Part shown: positions 16,935 through 25,845 of the stretch, piece by piece
Layout: every line of letters starts with the position of its first letter
Numbering within the stretch: the stretch's first letter is position 1
Assembly: GCF_001636315.1 (NCBI RefSeq)
Contig: NZ_KV440949.1
Coordinates: 2,093,203 to 2,157,202, forward strand
Length of the DNA stretch: 64,000 bases
Direction of reading: 5' to 3'
Source: Neobacillus mesonae
Lineage (GTDB): Bacteria; Bacillota; Bacilli; Bacillales; Cytobacillaceae
Program-made: the position numbers and the translations under genes
The notes under the pieces: generated by a model
Told to the model about the DNA's origin: nothing
The model's input: only the letters and a program-made list of their open reading frames with translations
The model's database searches: none

Positions 16935-18362
16935 TTATACGCGGGCTTCCTTTTGAGGCGGCACTACATTTTCAGGAATGAGAGAAACATAGGATTCCCC
17001 TTCCAAGCGTTCTTTCCATTCAGCTTTCGCCTTTTCGATGATAACTTGATTTTGCATTGCTTCAATCGCAGTACAAGCGATAACTTTCCCGGCTTGAAGC
17101 ATGCCTTTATGGGCAATAGGCATAGCACCTTGCGACACTACCTGCCAGGTGTGAAGAGGCGTTCCTAGCGCAAAGCAAGTTGTCAAACATTGCATCGTTG
17201 GAACAACCCAGCTAACATCCCCAACATCGGTGGAACCCGATAATGCCGCCTCATCGCCGAGCGGTGGAATGATCTCTGTAATGGCTTTATCTTTTAATTT
17301 CTTTGCCGTTTCTTTATCCACCCCTGCCAAATCAGCATCAATGTCTCCCTGGGAAAGTGTGGCCCGGATCTTTTTAGCAAACAGCTTGTCAAATTCATCA
17401 TAAGTTGGAACACCGACAGCAGTTAAATTTTTGTACATAATCTCTGCTAATGTTGTATTCGGGATTAAATTCGAAGCAGTCCCTTCAAACTCAACCTCCA
17501 TTGTTGTTCCAGTCATCAAGGCCGCACCTCTTGCAATATCATAAACACGTTCATATAATTCTGTTACTTGCTGCTTTTTCGGTGCGCGGATTAAATAGAC
17601 TACTTCTGCATGGGGTTGTACGACATTCGGTGAAGTCCCGCCTGTATCTGTAATTGCATAATGCACTCTCGCTTCCGGAATCATATGCTCTCTTAAATAA
17701 TTGACACCGACGTTCATCAATTCCACTGCGTCAAGGGCACTGCGGCCTAAGTGAGGGGCAGCGGCAGCATGCGCGCTCTTCCCATTAAATATAAAGGTCG
17801 CAGAGTAGTTTGCAAGCGTGCTGACGTTCCAAATACTTGGTATTGTTGACGGATGCCAGGAAAAAGCCAGATCAACATCATCAAACAATCCCGCACGAGC
17901 CATAAACGCTTTACCAGATCCCGCTTCTTCAGCCGGACAACCATAATAACGTACCGTCCCCTTCAAACCTGTTTGTTCCATATAATCTTTAACGGCTACT
18001 GCAGCGGCAAAAGACCCGGTTCCCAGCAAATTATGGCCGCATCCATGCCCATGGCCGCCTGAAACAACTGGGGCATGTTCGGCAAGGCCTTTTTTCTGGC
18101 TTAAGCCCGATAAAGCATCGAATTCCCCTAAAATAGCTATGATTGGTTTACCAGTTCCATAGCTTCCAATAAACCCCGTTTCCAAGCCCGCAACATTTTT
18201 CTCAACCTGAAAGCCTTCAGCTTCCAACGCTTTACATAAATATTCCGATGATTGATGTTCTTCAAAGTAGATTTCAGGGCATTCCCAAATTTTATCACTT
18301 AGCTCGATCATCTTGTCTCTTTTTTCTTCGATAAGATGAGAAACAACTGTTTGTAAATTCAT
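16935..18362 (-). CDS. M20 amidohydrolase of the AbgB type
   Basis: A 475-residue protein. GHGHGCGHNLLG (metal site), PAEEAGSGKAFM (catalytic Glu) and SGSTDVGDVSW match AbgB-type M20 enzymes; E. coli AbgB is a subunit of p-aminobenzoyl-glutamate hydrolase. No AbgA partner is present, so it may act alone on another N-acyl-glutamate or amide. AAGGAGG precedes the ATG. It sits 50 bases after the MFS gene and before glsA, a context that points to glutamate-yielding amide breakdown. Substrate unproven. Confidence 0.87.
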   Translation of the reverse strand: MNLQTVVSHLIEEKRDKMIELSDKIWECPEIYFEEHQSSEYLCKALEAEGFQVEKNVAGLETGFIGSYGTGKPIIAILGEFDALSGLSQKKGLAEHAPVVSGGHGHGCGHNLLGTGSFAAAVAVKDYMEQTGLKGTVRYYGCPAEEAGSGKAFMARAGLFDDVDLAFSWHPSTIPSIWNVSTLANYSATFIFNGKSAHAAAAPHLGRSALDAVELMNVGVNYLREHMIPEARVHYAITDTGGTSPNVVQPHAEVVYLIRAPKKQQVTELYERVYDIARGAALMTGTTMEVEFEGTASNLIPNTTLAEIMYKNLTAVGVPTYDEFDKLFAKKIRATLSQGDIDADLAGVDKETAKKLKDKAITEIIPPLGDEAALSGSTDVGDVSWVVPTMQCLTTCFALGTPLHTWQVVSQGAMPIAHKGMLQAGKVIACTAIEAMQNQVIIEKAKAEWKERLEGESYVSLIPENVVPPQKEARV

Positions 18363-18412
18363 TTACAAGACCTCCTTAAAAGTTTTTCCAGCATTAAATA
18401 CCTTTTTATGGA

Positions 18413-19657
18413 TCAGGCTTCTAATGCAAGAGCTTCTTCCTCGTTTTGTTTAAGAAGATCTCCTTTTTTATTATTTATGGTTAAAAGTGCTCCAATACAG
18501 ACAATGGAAAACCCGATTAACATCCAAAATGCAGCATAAAATGAACCATTAAATGCATCAACGATAAATCCTATCGCCATTGGGGTGATAAAGCCAGCCA
18601 ATTGACCTCCTGTATTGGCAATTCCCATAGCCGTACCAGTGACGGACGTCGGTAATTGTTTAAGCACAATGGCTGGTAATAGAGTCATAACAAAGGCAAT
18701 AAACAGGTTCACAATCGTTTGATACGTAATAAAAGTCGGGACATTTGAAGCGGTAAACATTAAATACAGCAATATCCCAATACAGGCACACGCAAAGCCT
18801 CCTGCCAATCTTTCTCGGCCTTTTGGCAGCTTATCGAGGATATAACCACCTAAATAAATCCCTGCTAACATAGTGATACCTGGAATTGTCTGAACCCAGC
18901 CAAGTGAAACTAAATCAAGACCGCGCGTCTTCACTAAATAAGTCGGGATCCATGCTGCAAGTCCCCAGTTAACGGCATAAATACAGAAATAGGCAACAAC
19001 CAAATTCCATACCATAGGTGTTTTTAACAACGAACTGAATATTCCCTTTTGGCCCGAAACAGCGGTTTGGGTGATACTGCCTTCTGAGCTGCTCTTTGGA
19101 GGTTTAATAAAGAACCAGTAAAGAGCTGCAATAATCACACCTGAGGCTCCCATTATGACAAATGTGGTACGCCACCCAATCGTCGTAAGCAGCCCTGCGG
19201 ACGCAATCGGGATAATAAGTGCGATAATACCGCCTGACGAAAGCATCACCGACATGGCTCGAGCACGTTCTGCTTTAGGAAACGTAAGCGAGATGATTTT
19301 CGAACTGGCAGGCTGAAATCCACCCTCTCCGATACCAAATAGAAAACGAATCATAACCATGGAGGCTAGGGACCAAGCTGCACCAGTCAATCCAGTAAAG
19401 ATTGACCACAGAATAACTGCGGCAAGGAGAACTTTCCTTGGTCCGAATCGATCTGCCAGCCATCCCCCAGGCATTTGCATAATCGCATATCCGGCAAAGA
19501 AACTGCTAAGTAATAGCCCTGTAGAGGATGCACTCAAATGTAAGTCTTCCGTAATGGACAATACGGCATAATTCATAATATAGCGATCTAGATTACCTAA
19601 AGACCAACCTAGAAAAAGTAGAGCTAGAATCCAATTTCTTGTGCGTTTTGATATCAT
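18413..19657 (-). CDS. MFS transporter (anion:cation symporter-like)
   Basis: A 414-residue, 12-segment carrier. NLDRYIMNYA in helix 1, GGWLADRFGPRKVL in loop 2-3, and GIGEGGFQPASSKI in helix 4 fit the ACS (organic anion) family. I use ATG 19657, nine bases after AAGGAG; the annotated-length frame from TTG 19666 overlaps that site. First gene of the MFS-amidohydrolase-glutaminase set. A near-cre sequence lies 88 bases upstream. Probably imports the organic anion or amide that the downstream enzymes hydrolyse. Confidence 0.86.
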   Translation of the reverse strand: MISKRTRNWILALLFLGWSLGNLDRYIMNYAVLSITEDLHLSASSTGLLLSSFFAGYAIMQMPGGWLADRFGPRKVLLAAVILWSIFTGLTGAAWSLASMVMIRFLFGIGEGGFQPASSKIISLTFPKAERARAMSVMLSSGGIIALIIPIASAGLLTTIGWRTTFVIMGASGVIIAALYWFFIKPPKSSSEGSITQTAVSGQKGIFSSLLKTPMVWNLVVAYFCIYAVNWGLAAWIPTYLVKTRGLDLVSLGWVQTIPGITMLAGIYLGGYILDKLPKGRERLAGGFACACIGILLYLMFTASNVPTFITYQTIVNLFIAFVMTLLPAIVLKQLPTSVTGTAMGIANTGGQLAGFITPMAIGFIVDAFNGSFYAAFWMLIGFSIVCIGALLTINNKKGDLLKQNEEEALALEA

Positions 19658-19744
19658 ATGATGCAACTCCTTATTTTTAAAAATAAAATAATTTTTCGGA
19701 TTCGATCGTTAAAGAATGTCCCCCCAATTTTTTTGGAATAATTT

Positions 19745-19758
19745 TGAAAGTGCTTTCA
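19745..19758. promoter_or_regulatory. cre-like palindrome upstream of the MFS gene
   Basis: TGAAAGTGCTTTCA matches the CcpA cre pattern TGWNANCGNTNWCA except for T instead of C at the central CG. It is a good palindrome 88 bases upstream of the MFS start, so catabolite control of this operon is possible. Confidence 0.5.
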
Positions 19759-19913
19759 TTTCTGTGACATCTAGGATGTTGATCTTTAAGGGATAACAAC
19801 ACGGGAGATTTCGGAATATATTTACGAACATTTAGCGAAATTTTCGCTTTGTATATTTATTTTACGAAATATTCCGACCCCATTCAATAGTTTTTTTTTC
19901 CAAACGTAAAAAA

Positions 19914-19943
19914 AATAAGCATCCATAATAGGAATGCTTATTT
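19914..19943 (-). terminator. Terminator of the PrpR_N/GGDEF-like regulator gene
   Basis: AATAAGCAT and ATGCTTATT form a stem whose right arm contains the regulator's own stop codon; on the minus strand a T tract follows. Confidence 0.75.
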
Positions 19944-21242
19944 CAATCGATAAATTTTAATGGGCCTTCCACGGTCGTAATGCGACTCTTCACCAATACT
20001 CTCCGCTAAACCTGCATCACACAGTTCAGCCACAATCCGCTGGGCATTTCGTTCACTCATCTGAAGATTAGCAGCCAAATCCTTCGTCGTAAAATCACGC
20101 CAGCGCATTTTTTGGATTAAAGCGTCAATTTTCTTAAACGTTTTGACACTAATGCTTCCCTTCTTTAATTTCTCTAAAAAATCTTTATCATCCGTACGAT
20201 AGCTATAAGTCAGTTCTTGCTCCTGTCCAACTGACTCAATAATGGTTTCGTCATCCTGAATCATAACAACAATCCCTTGTTCCTCTTTTTTCTTGGACTG
20301 TTGGAGAGCACGATGAGCATTTATTTCCGCTGATAATACCGTTTTTCCAAATCCAATTCCGACAGAAACCGTTGTCTTCGCTTCAAGCGACAAGTAATGG
20401 GCTTTATCCTTTAATGACTGAATCTCCCTTTCAATAGCACCGCGGGAACTAAAAATCGTATATCGCCCATTTCCTTCCTCAAAGAGAGATCCATCTATTT
20501 TCTCACAAAGCTGGATCAGCGTTTCCTTCATCCTCAGCTCTAAATACTGGACTTGATAAGTTTTCTCCATTTTCTCTTTAATCAAGTCAAAGTCTTTTAC
20601 CTCGATTTTTTCAACGCCAATCTGAGTATCTTTATAGTAAGAAGTCTTGATCTTTTCGAAAAAAATCCTGATGGTTTGAAAAATTTCAATACGCGTAGGT
20701 GACATTAAATTGGCAGGAACACCTGCTTTTTGCAGCGCCTCATTCACACTTGGGTAACATGTCAAAGCACCATCAGTCTTTTTTTGTTTCCATAAATCAT
20801 AATGGAAGTTAAATAATTCCCTGGAATCAATGTCAGCTTCAAAAGTTTTCACATAAAGATCTTTTACCGTTTCTTTTAATTGCAGCAAGCTTTCCCCTTC
20901 CACTGCATGTGTGGCCGGAATCATGTCGATGCTTACCCGTTCTAGTAATCTCCCTTGAGAATAATTGAGTTCCATGAAACTTTTATAGGTACTAGATTCG
21001 GTGGAGAAGATATAGACCATTTTTTCATCTGAGGATACTATCTTTTTAGCCACCATATACGGGATATATCCTGAAAAAAGCCAGAAATCAACCTGGCTAT
21101 CATGTTCTCCTACAATTATCTCTACCTCCCTTGCCTCTGTATAGGAGTAAGGGATAAATTCCATTTCTTGTTCCATTTCATTCGCTAGTTTAAGAATTCT
21201 CTCTACCGACAAACTCGGACCAACTACGCCGATTCGATACAT
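19938..21242 (-). CDS. Regulator with PrpR_N-like, degenerate GGDEF-like and C-terminal HTH domains
   Basis: A 434-residue protein from ATG 21242 (GTGGGAT upstream); the frame is open further upstream without a good start. Residues ~1-170 resemble the PrpR_N receptor fold (GVVGPSLSVERILKLANE). Residues ~240-370 resemble a GGDEF fold with the signature lost (GNGRYTIFSS in place of GGDEF; VSVGIGFGKTVLSAEINAHRALQQSKK matches the end of such domains). Residues ~380-434 form a winged helix (FTTKDLAANLQMSERNAQRIV). It is encoded just upstream of the MFS-AbgB-glsA set on the same strand and probably controls it. Loss of GGDEF residues argues against cyclic-di-GMP synthesis. The named architecture is unproven. 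Confidence 0.6.
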   Translation of the reverse strand: MYRIGVVGPSLSVERILKLANEMEQEMEFIPYSYTEAREVEIIVGEHDSQVDFWLFSGYIPYMVAKKIVSSDEKMVYIFSTESSTYKSFMELNYSQGRLLERVSIDMIPATHAVEGESLLQLKETVKDLYVKTFEADIDSRELFNFHYDLWKQKKTDGALTCYPSVNEALQKAGVPANLMSPTRIEIFQTIRIFFEKIKTSYYKDTQIGVEKIEVKDFDLIKEKMEKTYQVQYLELRMKETLIQLCEKIDGSLFEEGNGRYTIFSSRGAIEREIQSLKDKAHYLSLEAKTTVSVGIGFGKTVLSAEINAHRALQQSKKKEEQGIVVMIQDDETIIESVGQEQELTYSYRTDDKDFLEKLKKGSISVKTFKKIDALIQKMRWRDFTTKDLAANLQMSERNAQRIVAELCDAGLAESIGEESHYDRGRPIKIYRLK

Positions 21243-21648
21243 TCGTTTATCCCACTTTCTAGACTCTTGTATGAGAATATTGTAACTTGAGCATCTAACT
21301 AAATCCACTTCTTTGCTATTTGTGACATCCTCCCCTTTACGTGTACTCTTTTTTTTAATAAATTGGGCGGTGCCAGGCAAGAATATTTAAAATCCCTATA
21401 TTTATCAGATAAAAAATAAAAACACTTATAAAAATTTATATATACTTATTTATCCAGGTGACAGAGTGATCCTGGATGCCTCGAACCAAATGCAAATCGG
21501 GCACCCCTATTAATCTTTAAGCTCCTGCAAATGAAACTTTGCGTGGGGAAAACTACCATGTAAGCACTTGCATCCAATAATAAATTATGATACTTTTGGC
21601 TTGTATAAAAAATAGACATGTCTACCACTAAAGGAGCAAAAGAACACG
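21243..21648. other. Intergenic region upstream of the deoD remnant
   Basis: Near 21320 on the minus strand a strong GGGGAGG ribosome site precedes an ATG opening only nine codons (MSQIAKKWI), a possible leader of the regulator gene. GGTGCCAGGCAAGAATATTT near 21365 resembles 63936-63955. TAGACATGTCTA (21613-21624), 25 bases before the deoD start, could be an operator for the GntR regulator encoded at 22281. Confidence 0.45.
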
Positions 21649-22268
21649 ATGAATACTACTAAACAAACGCCTCATATTAAACCGAACGGAGTAGAAATAG
21701 CTGAAACGATTCTATTACCTGGGGATCCTTTAAGAGCTAAGTTTATTGCGGAAACCTATTTAGATAATGCCCAATGCTTCAATGAAGTGAGAGGAATGTT
21801 AGGGTATACAGGTACATACAAAGGGAAGAAAATCTCTGTTATGGGAACCGGAATGGGTCCGGCAAGCATGGGGATTTATTCTTGGGAATTAATTAATGTC
21901 GGATTCCAATTATGGCCATCAATTTAATTTACCTGGACAATTTCCATTAACTGGTTTCTTTTGAACTATTGGAAAAGGCAAAAAAAGTCGCTGATGAAAA
22001 AGGCCAGAAAGTTCATATTGGAAGCATCTTATCAAGCGAAATATTTTATCATGCTGACCCAACAGCAATGAAAAAGTGGCAAGACATGGGCATTTTGAGT
22101 GTTGAAATGGAATCTGTAGCATTATATTGGAATGCCATTCAAGCACGTGTCAATGCATTATGCATTTTAACAGTTAGCGATCATTTAATAACTGGAAAAC
22201 AGACTACTACTGAAGAACGTCAAACGGCGTTTACGAAAATGATGGAGATCGCATTGGAACTAGCGTAA
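21649..22268 (+). pseudogene. deoD: Broken purine-nucleoside phosphorylase (DeoD type)
   Basis: The first frame (21649-21927) carries the DeoD N-terminus: [34 protein letters not shown] and [20 protein letters not shown]. It then shifts frame; the next segment reads [12 protein letters not shown] and shifts again near 21955 into FELLEKAKKVADEKG, followed by the C-terminal half (GILSVEMESVALY, LCILTVSDH, TTTEERQTAF). Compared with intact DeoD about 30-35 residues after ELINVG are missing, including the GSCGA phosphate-site region. So one internal deletion and at least two frame disruptions inactivate it. A healthy regulator gene follows 12 bases downstream. Confidence 0.85.
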
Positions 22269-22280
22269 TTTAGGAACTGA

Positions 22281-23018
22281 ATGAATACCACTATGCCTGA
22301 TAAATTGAAAAGACCACTATATATATTTGTATATGACGAGCTTCTTCTTCAAATTACGAAAGGGAAATATCCCGTTGGCAGTAAGCTTCCATCAGAACCA
22401 GATTTAGCAAAAAAGCTAGGGGTCAGCCGTGCAACATTAAGACAAGCTTTAGCACTTTTGCAAGATGATGGAGTAGTAAGAAATAGTCGCGGAAAAGGAA
22501 ACTTTGTCATTGATTCCTTTTACAAACAACAAGCTGGCGTTCAATTAGAAAAATTAAGCAACCCTATGCATAAGTGCCATATAAGTACTTTTGATAGAAT
22601 CGATACATATTACCGGCTGGAAACGAAAACAGAATATACGAAACAAGTATTAAAAAAAGATGTATCTGAAGTAGCAGCTATAGAACGTTTGTATAGAAAA
22701 GAGAACAATTTAGTAGGCTATGCTTTTACGTTTATGTCCATGGAAACGGTAGAAAGTCTTTCCTTGGACCTAGATCATAAGGAACAACTGCTGAATTTTC
22801 TAGAGAACCAAGCGTATGTAAATGCGAATCATGGGGAAATGGAAATAAAGTATACACATACCGTCAATTTAGCCAATCAAAAGGAAAAATTAATTGGTCA
22901 AAATGAGTGTTTCTTACTATTAGAAAGTCTTTACGGTGATGAAGATTATCCTTTAATGTATAATAAATTTTATATACCGCAGCAATTTTCGAAAATAAAA
23001 TTAACTATTTATAAATAG
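22281..23018 (+). CDS. GntR-family regulator, HutC/UTRA subgroup
   Basis: A 245-residue regulator. Residues ~11-78 are the GntR winged helix (GSKLPSEPDLAKKLGVSRATLRQALALLQDDGVV) and ~95-240 the UTRA effector domain (AIERLYRKENNLVGYAFTFM). It lies directly behind the broken deoD, so it probably once controlled nucleoside use. The effector is unknown. The C-terminus is nearly the same as that encoded at 2-130, indicating a second copy just outside the window. AGGA lies six bases upstream of the ATG. Confidence 0.88.
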   Translation: MNTTMPDKLKRPLYIFVYDELLLQITKGKYPVGSKLPSEPDLAKKLGVSRATLRQALALLQDDGVVRNSRGKGNFVIDSFYKQQAGVQLEKLSNPMHKCHISTFDRIDTYYRLETKTEYTKQVLKKDVSEVAAIERLYRKENNLVGYAFTFMSMETVESLSLDLDHKEQLLNFLENQAYVNANHGEMEIKYTHTVNLANQKEKLIGQNECFLLLESLYGDEDYPLMYNKFYIPQQFSKIKLTIYK

Positions 23019-23068
23019 TTAACACGCAATAGATGTCATGTATTTTTTAAGCGAAAGGAATGTATCAT

Positions 23069-23761
23069 ATGGATATAAAGGTTGTCGTTATTACAGGTGC
23101 CGGAAGTGGATTAGGTGCTTCTTTGGCAAAGAAATATTCTGAATTAGGAGCCCATGTATGTTTACTTGGAAGGACTAAATCAAAACTTGATCAAACGGCT
23201 GAAACATTAACCCAGAGCCATTCCATTTACGAGGTAGACGTTACATCTAAATCAGAAGTGGCAAAGGTCATGCAATCGATTAAGGAAGCAGTTGGACCAG
23301 TTGATTTATTGATTAATAACGCAGGAGTCGGTGCATTCGATTTGTCCGAAAATATTGGAGAAGAATCTGTTCACAATATGATTGATATTAATCTAAAGGG
23401 AACAATTTTCTGTACACAAGAAGTACTGCCTGACATGAAACAGCGGAATCAAGGATTGATTGTAAATGTCGTATCGACTGCTGGAGTGGAAGGGAAAGTG
23501 AACGAGACAGTTTATTGCGCAAGCAAATTTGGTGTGCGTGGATTTACCGAGAGTTTAGCAATTGAACTACGGGATACTGAAATTAGGGTGTTAGGCGCTT
23601 ATATGGGCGGAATGAAATCGCCATTTTGGGATGGCATTTACGAACCAGAGCAAACAAAGCATTTGATGGACCCTGATGATGTAGCCGATATTATTATCGA
23701 AAACACTAAACCACGAGCTTCTCTTTCCGTAACAGAAGTTATTATTAAAAACAAGATTTAA
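23069..23761 (+). CDS. Short-chain dehydrogenase/reductase
   Basis: A 230-residue classical SDR. The cofactor motif is TGAGSGLG near residues 9-16, NNAG follows near 85-88, and the catalytic set is Ser (VVSTAG) and YCASK. GRTKSKL after beta-2 suggests NADP preference through the Arg. ATG 23069 is preferred over 23060 because AAAGGA then has normal spacing. Separate from its neighbours by 50 bases upstream and a hairpin downstream. The substrate cannot be read. Confidence 0.88.
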   Translation: MDIKVVVITGAGSGLGASLAKKYSELGAHVCLLGRTKSKLDQTAETLTQSHSIYEVDVTSKSEVAKVMQSIKEAVGPVDLLINNAGVGAFDLSENIGEESVHNMIDINLKGTIFCTQEVLPDMKQRNQGLIVNVVSTAGVEGKVNETVYCASKFGVRGFTESLAIELRDTEIRVLGAYMGGMKSPFWDGIYEPEQTKHLMDPDDVADIIIENTKPRASLSVTEVIIKNKI

Positions 23762-23781
23762 ATAAACAACCTGGAAGAATG

Positions 23782-23828
23782 GGGGCAGACTGTCGATTGT
23801 TGAATTTGGGACAGGTCTGCCCCATCGT
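23782..23828 (+). terminator. GGGGCAGAC/GTCTGCCCC hairpin with T run
   Basis: GGGGCAGAC (23782-23790) and GTCTGCCCC (23815-23823), with inner TGTC/GACA, are followed by ATCGTTTTT. It belongs by sequence to the GGGAC/GTCCC palindrome family and is placed to terminate the SDR transcript. Confidence 0.75.
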
Positions 23829-23870
23829 TTTTCACCAAAAGATTCTTTAAAAATGACATAACCTGCAGTT

Positions 23871-23944
23871 TATCCGCGCTTTTTCGGTTAATATCCGCGA
23901 ATCTGAGCTAGTTATCCGCGAATTGCCGGGGGATATCCGCGAAT
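23871..23944 (+). repeat. 21-bp-period array, core TATCCGCGAAT
   Basis: TATCCGCG begins at 23871, 23892, 23913 and 23934, three identical steps of 21 bases, with unconserved spacers. The clearest of the arrays in the window. Confidence 0.85.
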
Positions 23945-24091
23945 TAAAAAACAACCATCTTTTAAGAAATGGGGCCTTATTAAAAATGTCCTTCAGCCGG
24001 GTTTTGAGGAACATAACTCTGTTGCTTCATAAGATGTAATACACTAATAAAATTTAAGCCCATAGGATGACACTAGAACCTCTCTTTATAT

Positions 24092-24600
24092 CTATAGCTT
24101 CTCAATCTCCTCTTTCAGAAACCCTGTAAATTCAGCAATTTCCTCTGCCGTCTTGCCCTTTTCTTTCATTTTCTTCGCCACCAATAGCAGTGCCTCCTCT
24201 CTCCCTTCTTCTCTTCCTCTTCTTTCATACGAACTAATGATTTCCATGACTTTTTCGCCTTCTTTTGCACTCATCGCTTTCACCTCTTCAATTACTTTTT
24301 CCTCTTCTTCCTTTGTTAACTGTAAATACGTATCGAAAAACCCCATCAGCAGGGTCAACCTGGCTGGATCTAGCTGCATTCTTAGCACCATTTGCAAGAA
24401 CTCTGTTTTTACTTCTATTTTCTCCCTTTCAGTATATCCCATTTTACTTAAAAGAGCCGCTGCAACGGGGTTGTCCTGACGAATATAATTACGCCAGTTT
24501 TCTGTTTTCAATTGAACGGTTAAATAATGAAAGTCGATTACTTGCATAAACGGAAAGTTCATGGAAAAACGGTCAGGTTCATGATGGATGGCATCGTAAC
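24092..24600 (-). pseudogene. Rpn-family (PD-(D/E)XK) recombination-promoting nuclease remnant
   Basis: The minus-strand frame carries the C-terminal two thirds of an Rpn/transposase-like nuclease: YDAIHHEPDRFSMNFPFMQVIDF, NWRNYIRQDNPVAAALLSKMGY, a REEGREEALLLVAKKMKEKGKT helix and a terminal EEIEKL. The N-terminal nuclease core is missing. Upstream of about 24600 the frame continues only as antisense of an SDR remnant, so the element is 5'-truncated. A much smaller remnant of the same family is at 58250-58350. Confidence 0.75.
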
Positions 24601-24607
24601 TAAAGAT

Positions 24608-24738
24608 GGCAATGCAATTGCCTTTGCACAGGAAGGCATTCACGTAGGTCTTGTTGGACGTACGCTTGAGAATTTACAAAAAGTAGCTGAGGAACTTAAA
24701 CAGTATGATGTGAAAGTGGCAATTTGTTCATACATGGA
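24608..24738 (+). pseudogene. Fragment of a FabG-like SDR gene
   Basis: Plus-strand frame NAIAFAQEGIHVGLVGRTL then ENLQKVAEELKQYDVKVAI matches the beta1-alphaB-beta2 part of a FabG-like reductase just after its TGxxxGIG loop. Both ends are lost: the 5' side meets the Rpn remnant and the 3' side runs out after about 43 codons. It is not from the intact SDR at 23069, whose sequence here differs. Confidence 0.65.
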
Positions 24739-24796
24739 TAAAAAATGTCGAGAAATAGAGGAAAGTAAAAGGGGGGGGTTATTTCTAAAAACCTAA

Positions 24797-25845
24797 ATGA
24801 ATCATGCAGAAGAACCGTCCCCGTGACTCCATTCCATCCATCCTCCATCGTATACACTTATATTGGGCCATCCCATAAGATGAGCAATAAAGAACGCTTC
24901 ACTTGCTCTCCAGCCGGTACCACAATAAAAAATCACCTTTTTATCTGGGGTAATTCCGGATTCCTCCCATAATTCTTTAATTTCTTTAAGCCTTTTGAGG
25001 ACACCATTTTTTTCTTCAAAATCTTCCATATGATATGGATCAGAGCCGGCATATCCCCATACGGCATTTGGGATACGGCCCTTTTCTTTCATATAATCAT
25101 AACCTGTGGCTTTACCAGAATATTCATTCCAACTACGAACATCAACCACAATAGAATCTTTATCGTATAAACTTTTTTCAACATCCCTTCTTGTAGAGAG
25201 ATAGTTTGACTTTGGTTCTGGTTTAAAGGGACCTTTGCTTGCCTCCACGATCGAAGGATGTTCTTCTACACGAAATCCAAGAGCTTTCCACTCATCGATT
25301 CCGCCATTCAACAAACGAACATCTTCTACACCTGCATACATGAATGCCCACGCAGCTCGAGTGGCAGCCATGATTTGTTGTCCGTAAACAATAACTGTGG
25401 TTTCATTAGAAATATCTAATTGATTTAAAACGATTTCTAGCTGCTCAATGGAAACAAGATTCCACAGTGGACCACCTTCTATTAAATTTGTATCTAGATA
25501 AATGGACCCCGGAATAAATCCATTCTTATAATCCGTTGGTTGACCAAACCCAACAAAGACAACAATAGGTTTTTGTTCCGTTTGATATCCGGGATCATCC
25601 ATAAGGTTCTTAAGCTCGATTGGTGAAAGTAACTTGTGTTGATTTTTAAATGGCACGCTATCCCCACCTTTAAATAGCCACATTCCGCAATATTTATAAG
25701 TGCAATTGATCAAATGGCTTTCATGAGTATTATATTGCAGTAAAAAATGAGCGGCAATAATATAGGACCGCCCTATTCATATATTATTTATCCATCATCA
25801 AACAAAACAAACGTTAGTTTAAAACCTAATTTTAAAAAATGACAG
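24797..25845. repeat. Segmental duplication, copy 2
   Basis: Same-orientation copy of 7062-8098. Similarity begins at ATGCAGAAGAA near the rhodanese stop and ends at AAATGACAG upstream of the gene. Small indels and scattered substitutions separate the copies. Confidence 0.85.
24802..25656 (-). CDS. Tandem-rhodanese sulfurtransferase, copy 2
   Basis: A 284-residue protein from GTG 25656, chosen for AAAGGTGGGG upstream. The first rhodanese domain (~25-130) has YGQQ in place of an active Cys loop; the second (~155-280) carries CGTGWRAS with Cys245. This is the two-domain layout of thiosulfate and 3-mercaptopyruvate sulfurtransferases, which move sulfane sulfur to cyanide or thiols. It ends GSSA with TGA, the ancestral end that copy 1 has lost. 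Monocistronic. Substrate not determinable. Confidence 0.88.
   Translation of the reverse strand: MPFKNQHKLLSPIELKNLMDDPGYQTEQKPIVVFVGFGQPTDYKNGFIPGSIYLDTNLIEGGPLWNLVSIEQLEIVLNQLDISNETTVIVYGQQIMAATRAAWAFMYAGVEDVRLLNGGIDEWKALGFRVEEHPSIVEASKGPFKPEPKSNYLSTRRDVEKSLYDKDSIVVDVRSWNEYSGKATGYDYMKEKGRIPNAVWGYAGSDPYHMEDFEEKNGVLKRLKEIKELWEESGITPDKKVIFYCGTGWRASEAFFIAHLMGWPNISVYDGGWMEWSHGDGSSA

Larger units (their letters stand above)
23762..24091. other. Intergenic region with palindrome and array
   Basis: Holds a terminator-like palindrome (23782-23823) and a strict 21-bp-period array (23871-23944). No gene. Confidence 0.7.

Noticed and set aside
23871..23944. CRISPR array suspected from regular spacing
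   Set aside because: Repeats are about 10 bases, spacers about 11, and no cas genes are present anywhere in the window.
24527..24796. 89-codon plus-strand frame as an intact gene
   Set aside because: Only its middle matches an SDR; both ends are unrelated DNA, so it is a fragment.
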